Shown here: positions 15,181 through 23,115 of the stretch, in pieces
How the letters are laid out: every line of letters starts with the position of its first letter
How positions within the stretch are numbered: position 1 is the stretch's first letter
Assembly: GCA_900757195.1 (NCBI GenBank)
Contig: CAAEMZ010000033.1
Coordinates: 127,912 to 191,911 of the forward strand
Length of the DNA stretch: 64,000 nt
Direction: 5' to 3'
Source: Lachnospiraceae bacterium
GTDB taxonomy: Bacteria; Bacillota; Clostridia; Lachnospirales; Lachnospiraceae
Notes under the pieces: generated by a model
Databases searched by the model: none
Seen by the model: the letters and a program-made list of their open reading frames with translations, nothing else
What the model was told of the DNA's origin: nothing
Made by a program: the position numbers and the translations under genes

Positions 15181-16929
15181 ATGGGAGATATTACAATTAA
15201 AATTAACGGCGTAAACGTGACTGCTCCTGCCGGCTCTACCATTCTTGAGGCTGCCAGACTGGCGCAGATTGAAATACCGACGTTATGCTATTTAAAAGAG
15301 ATTAATGAAATCGGCGCATGCCGTATGTGCGTTGTTGAGGTCAAGGGAGCACGGAGCCTGGTAACTGCCTGTGTATATCCGATCAATGAAGGCATGGAAG
15401 TGTGGACAAACACGCCAAAGGTTCTGGAATCACGGAAAAAGACATTGCAGCTTCTTCTTTCCAACCATAAGAAAGAATGTCTGTCCTGCGTCCGCAGCGG
15501 AAACTGTGAGCTTCAGCAGCTCTGCCGTGATCTGGGTGTGACCGATGAACATAAATATGACGGGGAAATGCTCGAATGTGAAATTGATGATTCCGCGGTG
15601 CATATGATCCGGGATAACAGCAAATGTATCCTCTGCAGACGCTGTGTGGCTGTCTGTGAAAAGGTTCAGGGAATCGGTGTGATCGGGGCCAATGAACGTG
15701 GATTTAAAACATATATCGGTTCTGCTTTTGATATGGGCCTCGGCGCAACAAGCTGCGTATCCTGCGGTCAGTGTATCGCCGTCTGTCCGACAGGCGCTCT
15801 GCGTGAAAAAGATTATATCGACGAAGTTCTGGAGGCGATTGCCGATCCGGACAAATATGTCTGTGTACAGACAGCCCCTTCGGTTCGTGCGGGTCTCGGC
15901 GAAGAATTCGGTTACCCGATTGGTACGGATGTGGAAGGAAAGATGGCGGCAGCGCTGCGCAGACTTGGTTTTGATAAAGTATTTGATACCGATTTCAGTG
16001 CGGATCTGACGATTATGGAAGAAGCCCATGAATTCCTTGACCGGGTTCAGAACGGCGGCGTACTTCCGCTCATTACGTCCTGTTCACCGGGCTGGATAAA
16101 ATACTGCGAACATTATTTTCCGGATATGACAGAAAATCTTTCGTCCTGCAAGTCACCGCAGCAGATGTTCGGCGCGGTTTTAAAGACGTATTATGCAGAA
16201 AAGATGGGAATTGATCCGAAGAAGATCGTGAGCGTCAGCATTATGCCGTGTACCGCAAAGAAATTTGAGATCGGCCGTCCGGATCAGAGCGCCGCAGGCG
16301 TTCCGGATGTGGATTATGCGCTGACGACCAGAGAGCTTGCGCGGATGATTAAACGTGTGGGCATCCGGTTTAATGATCTGCCGGATGAAGGCTTTGATGA
16401 CCCACTGGGTGAATCCACCGGTGCCGCTGTTATTTTCGGTGCGACCGGCGGCGTTATGGAAGCAGCCCTTCGTACCGCAGTGGAAACACTGACCGGGGAA
16501 ACCCTTGAGAATCCGGAATTTACAGAGGTTCGTGGTACGGAAGGTATTAAAGAAGCTTCTTATAATGTGGCAGGCATGGATGTAAAGGTTGCTGTTGCCT
16601 CCGGCCTTGGCAATGCAAAGAAACTTCTGGAAAAAGTCAAATCCGGCGAAGCCGTTTATCATTTCATTGAGATTATGGGATGTCCGGGCGGATGTGTAAA
16701 CGGCGGCGGCCAGCCGCAGGTATCCGGACCTGTCCGCAATACGGTGGATGTTCAGGCCCTTCGTGCCAAAGTCCTCTATGCGAATGATGCGGCGAAGACG
16801 ATCCGTAAATCTCATGAAAATCCTGCGATTAAGAAGGTTTACAGTGAATATTTCGGAGAACCGGGGAGCCATAAGGCCCATGAAGTGCTTCATACAACGT
16901 ATGTGAAACGCAGTATCAACGGAAATTAA
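15181..16929 (+). CDS. hydA: [FeFe] hydrogenase catalytic subunit (group A, trimeric type)
   Basis: A 582-residue catalytic subunit. Domains: [2Fe-2S] ferredoxin (CYLKEINEIGACRMC), His-ligated [4Fe-4S] (NHKKECLSC), two further [4Fe-4S] motifs, and an H-domain with intact loops TSCSPGW (Cys301), MPCTAKK (Cys357) and EIMGCPGGCVNGGG (Cys501, Cys505). A small-subunit-like tail ends it (HKAHEVLHTTY). It makes or consumes H2 with electrons from NADH and reduced ferredoxin through HydB/HydC. H-cluster maturation genes (hydE, hydF, hydG) are not in this window. RBS GGAGG before ATG 15181; a terminator follows directly. Confidence 0.97.
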   Translation: MGDITIKINGVNVTAPAGSTILEAARLAQIEIPTLCYLKEINEIGACRMCVVEVKGARSLVTACVYPINEGMEVWTNTPKVLESRKKTLQLLLSNHKKECLSCVRSGNCELQQLCRDLGVTDEHKYDGEMLECEIDDSAVHMIRDNSKCILCRRCVAVCEKVQGIGVIGANERGFKTYIGSAFDMGLGATSCVSCGQCIAVCPTGALREKDYIDEVLEAIADPDKYVCVQTAPSVRAGLGEEFGYPIGTDVEGKMAAALRRLGFDKVFDTDFSADLTIMEEAHEFLDRVQNGGVLPLITSCSPGWIKYCEHYFPDMTENLSSCKSPQQMFGAVLKTYYAEKMGIDPKKIVSVSIMPCTAKKFEIGRPDQSAAGVPDVDYALTTRELARMIKRVGIRFNDLPDEGFDDPLGESTGAAVIFGATGGVMEAALRTAVETLTGETLENPEFTEVRGTEGIKEASYNVAGMDVKVAVASGLGNAKKLLEKVKSGEAVYHFIEIMGCPGGCVNGGGQPQVSGPVRNTVDVQALRAKVLYANDAAKTIRKSHENPAIKKVYSEYFGEPGSHKAHEVLHTTYVKRSINGN

Positions 16930-16941
16930 AATGAGATAGGG

Positions 16942-16978
16942 AGTCCTGTCCGCGGCGGCGGGCGGGGCTTCTTTTTTT
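16942..16978 (+). terminator. Rho-independent terminator between hydA and the sensory hydrogenase
   Basis: A 12-bp GC-rich stem with three G-U pairs (16942-16953 with 16958-16969), tetraloop GGCG, then TTC and seven T. It separates the catalytic operon from the sensor genes, although no clear promoter is seen in the 20 nt before GTG 17000, so partial read-through is probable. Confidence 0.9.
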
Positions 16979-16999
16979 ATTAACAATAGGAGGGGTTCT

Positions 17000-18712
17000 G
17001 TGAAGATTATTGATTTCAAAAAGGCGAGCTGCAAGCATTGCTATAAATGTGTCCGTTCCTGTTCGGTGAAGGCCATCCGGGTAAAAAATGCACAGGCAGA
17101 GATCATGAAGGAATATTGTATCCTCTGCGGCAAATGCCTGGAAGTTTGTCCTCAGAATGCGAAAACCTTTGTCAGTGATCTGGAACAGGTGAAAAGCTAT
17201 ATTCGTTCCGGTCAGAAAGTTGTTGTATCCATTGCGCCGTCCTATCTGGGAATTATGGATTATAAAATGCCGGGTCAGGTCGTGGACGGGCTCATGCGCC
17301 TTGGATTTACAGCTGTGCGGGAAACTGCGGAGGGTGCAGCCCTTGTCACGGAGGAATATGCGCGGATTCTTGAAGCGGGGCAGATGGACAATGTGATTAC
17401 AACCTGCTGTCCGAGTGTGAATGATTTGATTGAAAAATATTATCCGTCGCTGGTGCCGTTTATGGCGCCGGTCGTGTCGCCGATGGTGGCCCATGGACGG
17501 CTCATTAAAGAAATTTACGGCGCCGATACCAGAGTTGTATTTCTTGGTCCGTGTATTGCAAAAAAAGAGGAAGCCGAAGAAGACGACCGGACGGAAGGCG
17601 CCATTGACGCGGTCATCCATTTTGGCGAACTGAAAGAATGGATGCAGGAGGAAGGGATTGTCCTGGAACAGTGTGAGTCCCGGCCGATGGCCAATCCGAA
17701 TCCGAAGATCAACCGCCTTTATCCGATCAGCCGGGGCGTTATCCAGTCGGTTATGGTTTCAGAGAAGCCGGAAAAATATCGGAAACTTTTTGTAGACGGT
17801 ATTGAAAACTGCCGGGAGCTGTTGGAGGCCATGGAAGCCGGAGAAATCCACGGATGTTTCATCGAGATGAATATGTGTGAGGGCGGCTGTATCAAAGGGC
17901 CGGCGACTTCAAAAATGGACTTTTCGAGATATCGCGCCCGGTTTCAGATCGAAGATCAGATTGAAGATGCGCCGGCGGAAACCGAAAAATCAGCGGTCGA
18001 TGTGCCGATGGCAAAGACCTTTTATTCCCGCAGACAGAATGACCGGATGCCGACAGAAGCACAGATTCAGGAAATTCTTAAGGCTGTCGGAAAATATAAC
18101 CGGGATCAGGAGCTGGACTGCGGTGCCTGCGGTTATACAAGCTGCCGGGAAAAAGCGGTGGCGGTATTCCAGGGAAAAGCGGAACTGGAAATGTGTCTTC
18201 CGCATACCTATGAACAGGCCCGGTCCATGTCCAATCTCGTTATGGATGAGACGCCGAACGGCATTTTCGTGATTCAGCAGGATCTGACAATTTCCGAGTT
18301 TAACCGGAGGGCCGAAGAAATTTTTGGCGTTTCAAGATCCGAAGCGGTCGGACGGTATATTTTTGAATATATGGAAGCGGATGTTTTCGAATCGGTTCTG
18401 GCAGATCATGCGGCCATTCACCGGAAAAAACTGGACCTGACCCCCTACGGCATTACGGTGCTGCTGTCAGCCGTATACATAGACAGTCAGGATTCTGTTC
18501 TTGTAATCATGCAGGATATTACCAGTGAGGAAAAGGAACTGGAGCATCAGTATCAGTTGAAAATGAAGACGGTGGAGGCTGCCCAGATGGTTATTGATAA
18601 ACAGATGATGGTGGCCCAGGAAATCGCCGGACTTCTCGGTGAAACAACGGCAGAAACGAAGGCGACACTGAATCAGCTCAAACGTTCCATACTGGAAGAT
18701 GAAAGAAAATAG
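17000..18712 (+). CDS. Sensory [FeFe] hydrogenase with PAS domain (HydS-like)
   Basis: A 570-residue protein. Two N-terminal [4Fe-4S] motifs (CKHCYKCVRSC and CILCGKCLEVCP), an H-cluster domain with altered loops (TTCCPS with Cys136/137, LGPCIAKK with Cys185, EMNMCEGGCIKG with Cys293/297), a C-terminal Fe-S motif (LDCGACGYTSC near residue 375), then a PAS domain (about 405-500) and a terminal coiled helix. Proteins of this type belong to the sensory hydrogenase group C and are thought to measure H2 or redox state without turnover. The output is probably the SpoIIE phosphatase encoded 20 nt later. GTG 17000 follows GGAGGGG at 16989-16995. Confidence 0.9.
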   Translation: MKIIDFKKASCKHCYKCVRSCSVKAIRVKNAQAEIMKEYCILCGKCLEVCPQNAKTFVSDLEQVKSYIRSGQKVVVSIAPSYLGIMDYKMPGQVVDGLMRLGFTAVRETAEGAALVTEEYARILEAGQMDNVITTCCPSVNDLIEKYYPSLVPFMAPVVSPMVAHGRLIKEIYGADTRVVFLGPCIAKKEEAEEDDRTEGAIDAVIHFGELKEWMQEEGIVLEQCESRPMANPNPKINRLYPISRGVIQSVMVSEKPEKYRKLFVDGIENCRELLEAMEAGEIHGCFIEMNMCEGGCIKGPATSKMDFSRYRARFQIEDQIEDAPAETEKSAVDVPMAKTFYSRRQNDRMPTEAQIQEILKAVGKYNRDQELDCGACGYTSCREKAVAVFQGKAELEMCLPHTYEQARSMSNLVMDETPNGIFVIQQDLTISEFNRRAEEIFGVSRSEAVGRYIFEYMEADVFESVLADHAAIHRKKLDLTPYGITVLLSAVYIDSQDSVLVIMQDITSEEKELEHQYQLKMKTVEAAQMVIDKQMMVAQEIAGLLGETTAETKATLNQLKRSILEDERK

Positions 18713-18732
18713 CATGGAAGGAAAGGTGTGAA

Positions 18733-19902
18733 ATGAACGTCAGTATTGATGTGGCATGGAAAAGCCTGAACAAGCATGATGAAGAGTTATGCGGCGATAA
18801 GGTGGAAATCCTGAAAACAGAAGATTCAGATATTGTAATCCTGGCTGACGGCATGGGAAGCGGTGTGAAAGCCAATATTCTGGCAACGATGGCGTCAAAA
18901 ATACTCGGGACCATGTTTTTAAAGGGGGAACCGATAGAGGAAGCTGTGGAGACCCTTGCGAGTACCCTTCCGGTATGTAAGGTCCGGAATGTATCCTATT
19001 CGACATTCAGTATTCTTCAGATTTTTCACAGCGGGGATGCTTATCTGGTGGAATTTGACAATCCGGGATGTATTTTCGTGCGAAATAAACAGTTGGTAAA
19101 AATTCCTGAAAATATCCGGGAAATCAGCGGCCGTAAAATCCGGGAATACCGTTTCAGCGTTCAGCCGGACGACTGTTTTGTTCTTATGAGTGATGGAACG
19201 ATTTATGCCGGCGTGGGCGAGCTGCTGAATTTTGGCTGGACCTGGGAAAGTATGGCCGAATATACCTTAAAATGTGTCAGGGAGACCAAATCCGCCGCCC
19301 GGATTGCGGCGCTGCTCAGTCAGGCCTGTGACGATTTGTATCAGCAGCGGCCGGGAGATGATACAACGGTGGCCGTCACCCGGGTGATTGAACGGCAGAT
19401 TGTCAATATTTTTACCGGTCCTCCGGAGAAAAAAGCGGACGATGAACGTCTGATGAGGGATTTCATGAGAATGGATGGTAAAAAGGTCGTATGCGGCGGA
19501 ACAACCAGCCATATTGCGGCGGCCTGCCTGAAACGGGACATGACAAATAATGACGATGGGACCAAAGAGGTGCCTCCGACGTCAAATATCCGGGGGCTGG
19601 ATCTGGTAACGGAAGGTGTTCTGACCATGAGCTATGCCTACAAACTGCTGAAACGGTTTGATACGGGCGATATCGACGGTGATTTCTTCGAGGCGCTGGA
19701 TGGCGGCAATGGCGGTGCAAGACTGGCCCGGCTGTTATTGGAAGAATGTACGGAACTGAACCTTTTTGTCGGAAAAGCGAATAATCAGGCGAATTATGAC
19801 GAGAATCCGATGTTTGATATCAGCATCCGGAAAAATCTGGTCATTCAGTTAAAAGCGACGATGGAAAGTCTCGGAAAACAGGTAACGATTCAATATTATT
19901 AA
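18733..19902 (+). CDS. SpoIIE-type PP2C serine phosphatase
   Basis: A 389-residue soluble protein. The PP2C/SpoIIE fold covers about residues 1-225, with metal-binding aspartates in VILADGMGSG, LMSDGTIYAG and GDDTTVAV. The C-terminal 160 residues (VVCGGTTSHIAA to the end) look like a separate domain that I cannot name. Membrane spans of true SpoIIE are absent. Phosphatases of this class reverse phosphorylation by RsbW-like kinases, and two such HATPase proteins are encoded in this region. No STAS anti-anti-sigma protein is present in the window. It is directly downstream of the PAS sensory hydrogenase. Confidence 0.88.
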   Translation: MNVSIDVAWKSLNKHDEELCGDKVEILKTEDSDIVILADGMGSGVKANILATMASKILGTMFLKGEPIEEAVETLASTLPVCKVRNVSYSTFSILQIFHSGDAYLVEFDNPGCIFVRNKQLVKIPENIREISGRKIREYRFSVQPDDCFVLMSDGTIYAGVGELLNFGWTWESMAEYTLKCVRETKSAARIAALLSQACDDLYQQRPGDDTTVAVTRVIERQIVNIFTGPPEKKADDERLMRDFMRMDGKKVVCGGTTSHIAAACLKRDMTNNDDGTKEVPPTSNIRGLDLVTEGVLTMSYAYKLLKRFDTGDIDGDFFEALDGGNGGARLARLLLEECTELNLFVGKANNQANYDENPMFDISIRKNLVIQLKATMESLGKQVTIQYY

Positions 19903-19923
19903 AAAGCGATTCAGGAGGGAATT

Positions 19924-20541
19924 ATGTTTTGCGTAAAATGCGGCTCGAAGTGTGAAGAATTTATGGAAGGAGAGAATCTCCGGCAAAAATGTACTTCCTG
20001 CGGTTATATTCATTATAAAAATCCATACCCGTGTATTGCAGTGCTTATTGCCAATGACCGGGGAGAAATATTATTGGGAAAGCGTGGAAAAGATTCAATA
20101 TATCCGGGACGGTGGTGTCTGCCCTGCGGATACATTGAATATGATGAAACGTATCTGGAAGCAGCTGTCCGGGAGGTTCAGGAAGAGGCTGGAATTACAG
20201 TAATGCCGGACGGGATTATTAATGTTGTTTCCAATCATTTCCCAAATGGTGTCCATTCGCTGGTGGTGGTCCTTCTTGGACATTACAGTGGTGACGATGT
20301 ACTGACGCCCGGCGATGACATCGTGGATGCAGGGTGGTTTTCTATTGAAGATATGACGAAACTCCCGCCATTGGCTTTTTCCGCCGATACATTTATTATT
20401 ACAAAGTATAAAACCCAGGTGGAAAAATACGGAAAGATACCGACGCTGACCCTGGAGGGCAGCCGGTCGGCAGAAAACGGCCTGGACATGGGCCCGGAAG
20501 GAGAAGCGAATGAAGAACAGCATAGCAGAGGAACTAATTGA
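19924..20541 (+). CDS. NUDIX hydrolase with N-terminal zinc ribbon
   Basis: A 205-residue protein. The first 30 residues form a zinc ribbon with two CxxC pairs (CVKCGSKC and CTSCGY). The NUDIX box is GYIEYDETYLEAAVREVQEEAGI, with the G-x5-E-x7-REVQEEAG pattern. Zinc-ribbon NUDIX proteins resemble NudC and hydrolyse NADH, NAD caps or other nucleoside diphosphates; the substrate here is unknown. The low-complexity tail (LDMGPEGEANEEQHSRGTN) overlaps the start of the aminopeptidase gene by 32 nt, so the two are translationally coupled. RBS CAGGAGGG before ATG 19924. Confidence 0.9.
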   Translation: MFCVKCGSKCEEFMEGENLRQKCTSCGYIHYKNPYPCIAVLIANDRGEILLGKRGKDSIYPGRWCLPCGYIEYDETYLEAAVREVQEEAGITVMPDGIINVVSNHFPNGVHSLVVVLLGHYSGDDVLTPGDDIVDAGWFSIEDMTKLPPLAFSADTFIITKYKTQVEKYGKIPTLTLEGSRSAENGLDMGPEGEANEEQHSRGTN

Positions 20542-21820
20542 ATTTATAAGTAAAAGCCCGACATGTTTTCATGTGACGGATAATATAAAAAAAATATTGG
20601 ATGAGGCGGGATTTGTCCGGCTTCAGGAAAGCGGCGAATGGAATCTGGAGGCCGGAGGCAGGTATTATGTGACGCGAAATAATTCTTCCGTGATTGCCTT
20701 TTACATGCCGGAACATATTTCCGGATTTCATATTATGGCGAGCCACAGTGATTCACCGTGCTTTAAAATTAAGGAAAACCTGGAAATCGGCGTTGCAGAA
20801 AAGTATGTCAAACTGAACGTTGAAAAATACGGCGGAATGTTGATGTCCACCTGGTTTGACCGTCCGTTGTCCGTGGCAGGACGTCTGGTAACAGAAAATG
20901 AAGGAAAAATAACCACCCACCTGGTGAACATGGACCGGGACACCGTGATTATTCCGAATCTGGCGATCCATATGAACCGGAATATCAATGAGGAAGGATA
21001 TAAGTATAACGCCCAGAAGGATTTACTGCCCCTTTTCGGGGATGAAAAGGCAGAAGGAACTTTTATGACACGGATTGCCGAAGTGGCTGGTGTGGAAGAA
21101 GCGTCGATTGTCAGTCATGACCTGTTTCTTTATCCGAGAGTTCCGGGAAGCATCTGGGGACCGGATGACGCCTATATTTCTTCGGCAAGGCTGGATGACC
21201 TGGAATGTGTATTCAGTTCGATGAAGGGATTTCTTGCGCTGGAACACTGCAGCAATGTGCCGGTTCTGGCCGTTCTTGACAATGAAGAAGTGGGAAGTAC
21301 GACGAAACAGGGGGCTGCTTCGGATTTTATGCGGATGATCGTCACACGCATCTGCTATGAATCCGGGCTGGACGCTAAAGATATAAATCGTCTTCTGGCG
21401 GGCAGTTTTATGGTATCCGCCGATAATGCCCACGCCGCCCATCCGAATTACATGGAAAAGGCGGATCCGGTAAACCGTCCGTATATGAACGAAGGCATCG
21501 TTATTAAATATAACGCCAATCAGAAATATACGACCGATGGGATATCTGCGGCTCTTTTTAAACAGATCTGCAGGAAAGCCGGCGTGCCATATCAGACATT
21601 TTTTAATCGTTCAGATGTTGCCGGCGGCTCCACGCTGGGAAATATCTCCAACACCCAGCTTTCTATGAATACGGTGGATATCGGTCTGGCCCAGCTTTCC
21701 ATGCATTCGACCTATGAAACCGCCGGAACAAAAGATATTGAATACTTAGTCCGGGCATCAAGGGCCTTCTTTGAGGCCGGGATTCAGTGCGAGGAAGATG
21801 GGGGCTATACCATCAAGTGA
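20510..21820 (+). CDS. apeB: M18-family aspartyl aminopeptidase
   Basis: A 436-residue protein of usual M18 length. Motifs with metal ligands and catalytic residues are visible: MASHSDSPCFK, SSARLDDLECVFSS, VLDNEEVGSTTKQGA, and SADNAHAAHPNY, ending with the STYETAGTKDIEYLVRASRAFF signature. It removes N-terminal acidic residues from peptides in the cytoplasm and normally forms a dodecamer. ATG 20510 is preceded by GGAAGGAGAAG inside the NUDIX gene. A tandem repeat array and a terminator follow. Confidence 0.95.
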   Translation: MKNSIAEELIEFISKSPTCFHVTDNIKKILDEAGFVRLQESGEWNLEAGGRYYVTRNNSSVIAFYMPEHISGFHIMASHSDSPCFKIKENLEIGVAEKYVKLNVEKYGGMLMSTWFDRPLSVAGRLVTENEGKITTHLVNMDRDTVIIPNLAIHMNRNINEEGYKYNAQKDLLPLFGDEKAEGTFMTRIAEVAGVEEASIVSHDLFLYPRVPGSIWGPDDAYISSARLDDLECVFSSMKGFLALEHCSNVPVLAVLDNEEVGSTTKQGAASDFMRMIVTRICYESGLDAKDINRLLAGSFMVSADNAHAAHPNYMEKADPVNRPYMNEGIVIKYNANQKYTTDGISAALFKQICRKAGVPYQTFFNRSDVAGGSTLGNISNTQLSMNTVDIGLAQLSMHSTYETAGTKDIEYLVRASRAFFEAGIQCEEDGGYTIK

Positions 21821-21839
21821 GAATAAATCGTATTTTTCC

Positions 21840-22040
21840 GGCATACCGCACCTTAATGCTTCGCATGGGCGCGCTCCGTCAGGCTCCGCGCGACAAGATA
21901 TACCCACAGGGCATACCGTATGTTAATGCTTCGCATGGGCGCGCTTCGTCAGGCTTCGCGCGACAAGGTATACCCACAGGGCATACCGTATGTTAATGCT
22001 TCGCATGGGCGCGCTCCGTCAGGCTTCGCGCGACAAGGTA
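21840..22040 (+). repeat. Tandem array of a 70-bp hairpin-rich repeat (three units)
   Basis: Units begin at 21840, 21910 and 21980, each starting GGCATACCG, with few mismatches; the third stops at about 22040. Each unit holds small inverted repeats: CATAC-C-GTATG, ATGC-TTC-GCAT and a GCGCG/CGCGC pair. The same family occurs inverted at 33608-33733, and a fragment ends murF at 26048-26069. There are no variable spacers, so this is not CRISPR. The array could be read in a short open frame, but that has no RBS. Confidence 0.93.
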
Positions 22041-22057
22041 TTTATTTTGCTTTAATG

Positions 22058-22097
22058 AAAAACCAGTTTTTGCAGCTTTCGGCAGAAACTGGTTTTT
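22058..22097 (+). terminator. Rho-independent terminator after the M18 gene and repeat array
   Basis: A 12-bp perfect stem (AAAAACCAGTTT at 22058-22069 with 22086-22097) around a 16-nt loop containing GCAGCTTTCGGC; the 3' arm ends in five T. A related hairpin with the same GCAGCTTTCGG loop follows the next gene at 23053. Confidence 0.88.
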
Positions 22098-22131
22098 GTC
22101 AAATCGTGTCGAACGATTCTTTAAAAGTTAT

Positions 22132-22160
22132 TTGAATCATGAATCACCGTGAGGTATAAT
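22132..22160 (+). promoter_or_regulatory. Sigma-A promoter for the coiled-coil gene
   Basis: TTGAAT (22132-22137), 17-nt spacer, TATAAT (22155-22160). Transcription should begin near 22167. Confidence 0.75.
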
Positions 22161-22213
22161 AAAAGTATCCAATCACAGGAAGAAGGGAGGAAAGAAAAAC
22201 GCAGGATACAGAA

Positions 22214-23050
22214 ATGTTACAAGTCATATTGACGACAGTGCTGAATGTGCAGACCGATGTCAAAGGGCTGCAGACGGAGATGAAGGAAGTCAGATCCGAT
22301 ATTAAAGGGCTGCAGACGGAGATGAAGGAAGTCAAGTCTGATGTCAAAGGATTGCAGACAGAGATGAAAGAAGTCAAGGCGGACATTCAGGTAATGAAAT
22401 CCGATATCAAAGGATTGCAGACAGAGATGAAGGAAGTCAAGGCGGACATTCAGGTGATGAAATCCGATATCAAAGGATTGCAGACAGAGATGAAAGAAGT
22501 CAAGGCGGACATTCAGGTGATGAAATCCGATATCAAAGGATTGCAGACAGAGATGAAAGAAGTCAGAACGGACATTCAGGTGATGAAATCCGATATCAAA
22601 GATTTACAGTCTGAGACGGCAGAAATGCGAAAGGATATCAAAGAGCTTCAGGCAGAAAATAAAGAGATGCGGGCGGATATCCGAAACCTTCAGACAGAGA
22701 ATAAAGAGATGAAGTCTGACATCAAACATATGAAATCCGATATACAGGATTTAAAATCTTCGGTTCAGGCCATCCAGTTGACTTTGGATAATGAAGTTAT
22801 TCACGGTATAAGGATTATTGCGGAAGCCCATGTAGATTTACATAGGAAATTGCATGAAGCACTGAAAATTACGAATGAAGAAGAATTGATCGCAGTTCGG
22901 GTAACTCATTTAGAGAAAGAAGTGCGGGAAATTAATGAATGGATAGATAAGCACCGCCCAAAGCGGCAGCATGGGATAAGACAGACGTATAAGCTGTCGA
23001 ATGGCATAAACCATAATGAAAAACCGAATAAATCGGAGGTCCCACTTTAA
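22214..23050 (+). CDS. Repetitive coiled-coil protein of unknown function
   Basis: 278 residues from ATG 22214. Residues about 10-190 are one long heptad coiled coil made of near-identical blocks: three of 14 residues (DVKGLQTEMKEVRS type), then three of 21 (adding DIQVMKS) and a partial fourth. The last 90 residues are non-repetitive (VIHGIRIIAEAHVDLHRKLHEAL). There is no signal peptide or membrane span. The ideal RBS AGGGAGG (22184-22190) is 23 nt from this ATG but only 8 nt from an in-frame ACG at 22199, suggesting that an original start ATG has become ACG, or that ACG is used. The function is unknown. Confidence 0.75.
   Translation: MLQVILTTVLNVQTDVKGLQTEMKEVRSDIKGLQTEMKEVKSDVKGLQTEMKEVKADIQVMKSDIKGLQTEMKEVKADIQVMKSDIKGLQTEMKEVKADIQVMKSDIKGLQTEMKEVRTDIQVMKSDIKDLQSETAEMRKDIKELQAENKEMRADIRNLQTENKEMKSDIKHMKSDIQDLKSSVQAIQLTLDNEVIHGIRIIAEAHVDLHRKLHEALKITNEEELIAVRVTHLEKEVREINEWIDKHRPKRQHGIRQTYKLSNGINHNEKPNKSEVPL
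22256..22609 (+). repeat. In-frame minisatellite inside the coiled-coil gene
   Basis: Three 42-bp units (22256-22381) followed by three 63-bp units (22382-22570) and a partial unit. The 63-bp units differ from one another by only a few bases, so the array looks recently expanded and may vary in copy number between strains. All changes keep the frame (14 or 21 codons, two or three heptads). Confidence 0.92.
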
Positions 23051-23052
23051 CA

Positions 23053-23109
23053 AAAAAACCAGTTTCCGACCGAAAGCCTCTTGCAGCTTTCGGCGGGAAC
23101 TGGTTTTTT
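23053..23109. terminator. Bidirectional terminator between the coiled-coil gene and the NSS symporter
   Basis: AAAAAACCAGTTTCC (about 23053-23066) pairs with GGGAACTGGTTTTTT (23095-23109), and an inner stem forms with GCAGCTTTCGGC. The A-run on the left gives a T-run on the opposite strand, which suits the converging symporter gene. Confidence 0.88.
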
Positions 23110-23115
23110 CATATC

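Noticed and set aside
16180..17620. Two long overlapping minus-strand frames (284 and 234 codons)
   Set aside because: They lie opposite hydA and the sensory hydrogenase gene, have Arg/His/Phe-rich shadow-like composition and no motifs.
21840..22040. CRISPR array
   Set aside because: Units are directly tandem with no unique spacers and no cas genes are in the window.
21787..22135. Short frames through the 70-bp array encoding RMGALRQA-type peptides
   Set aside because: They arise from the repeat itself; there is no RBS or start context, and the inverted array gives the same peptide from the other strand.
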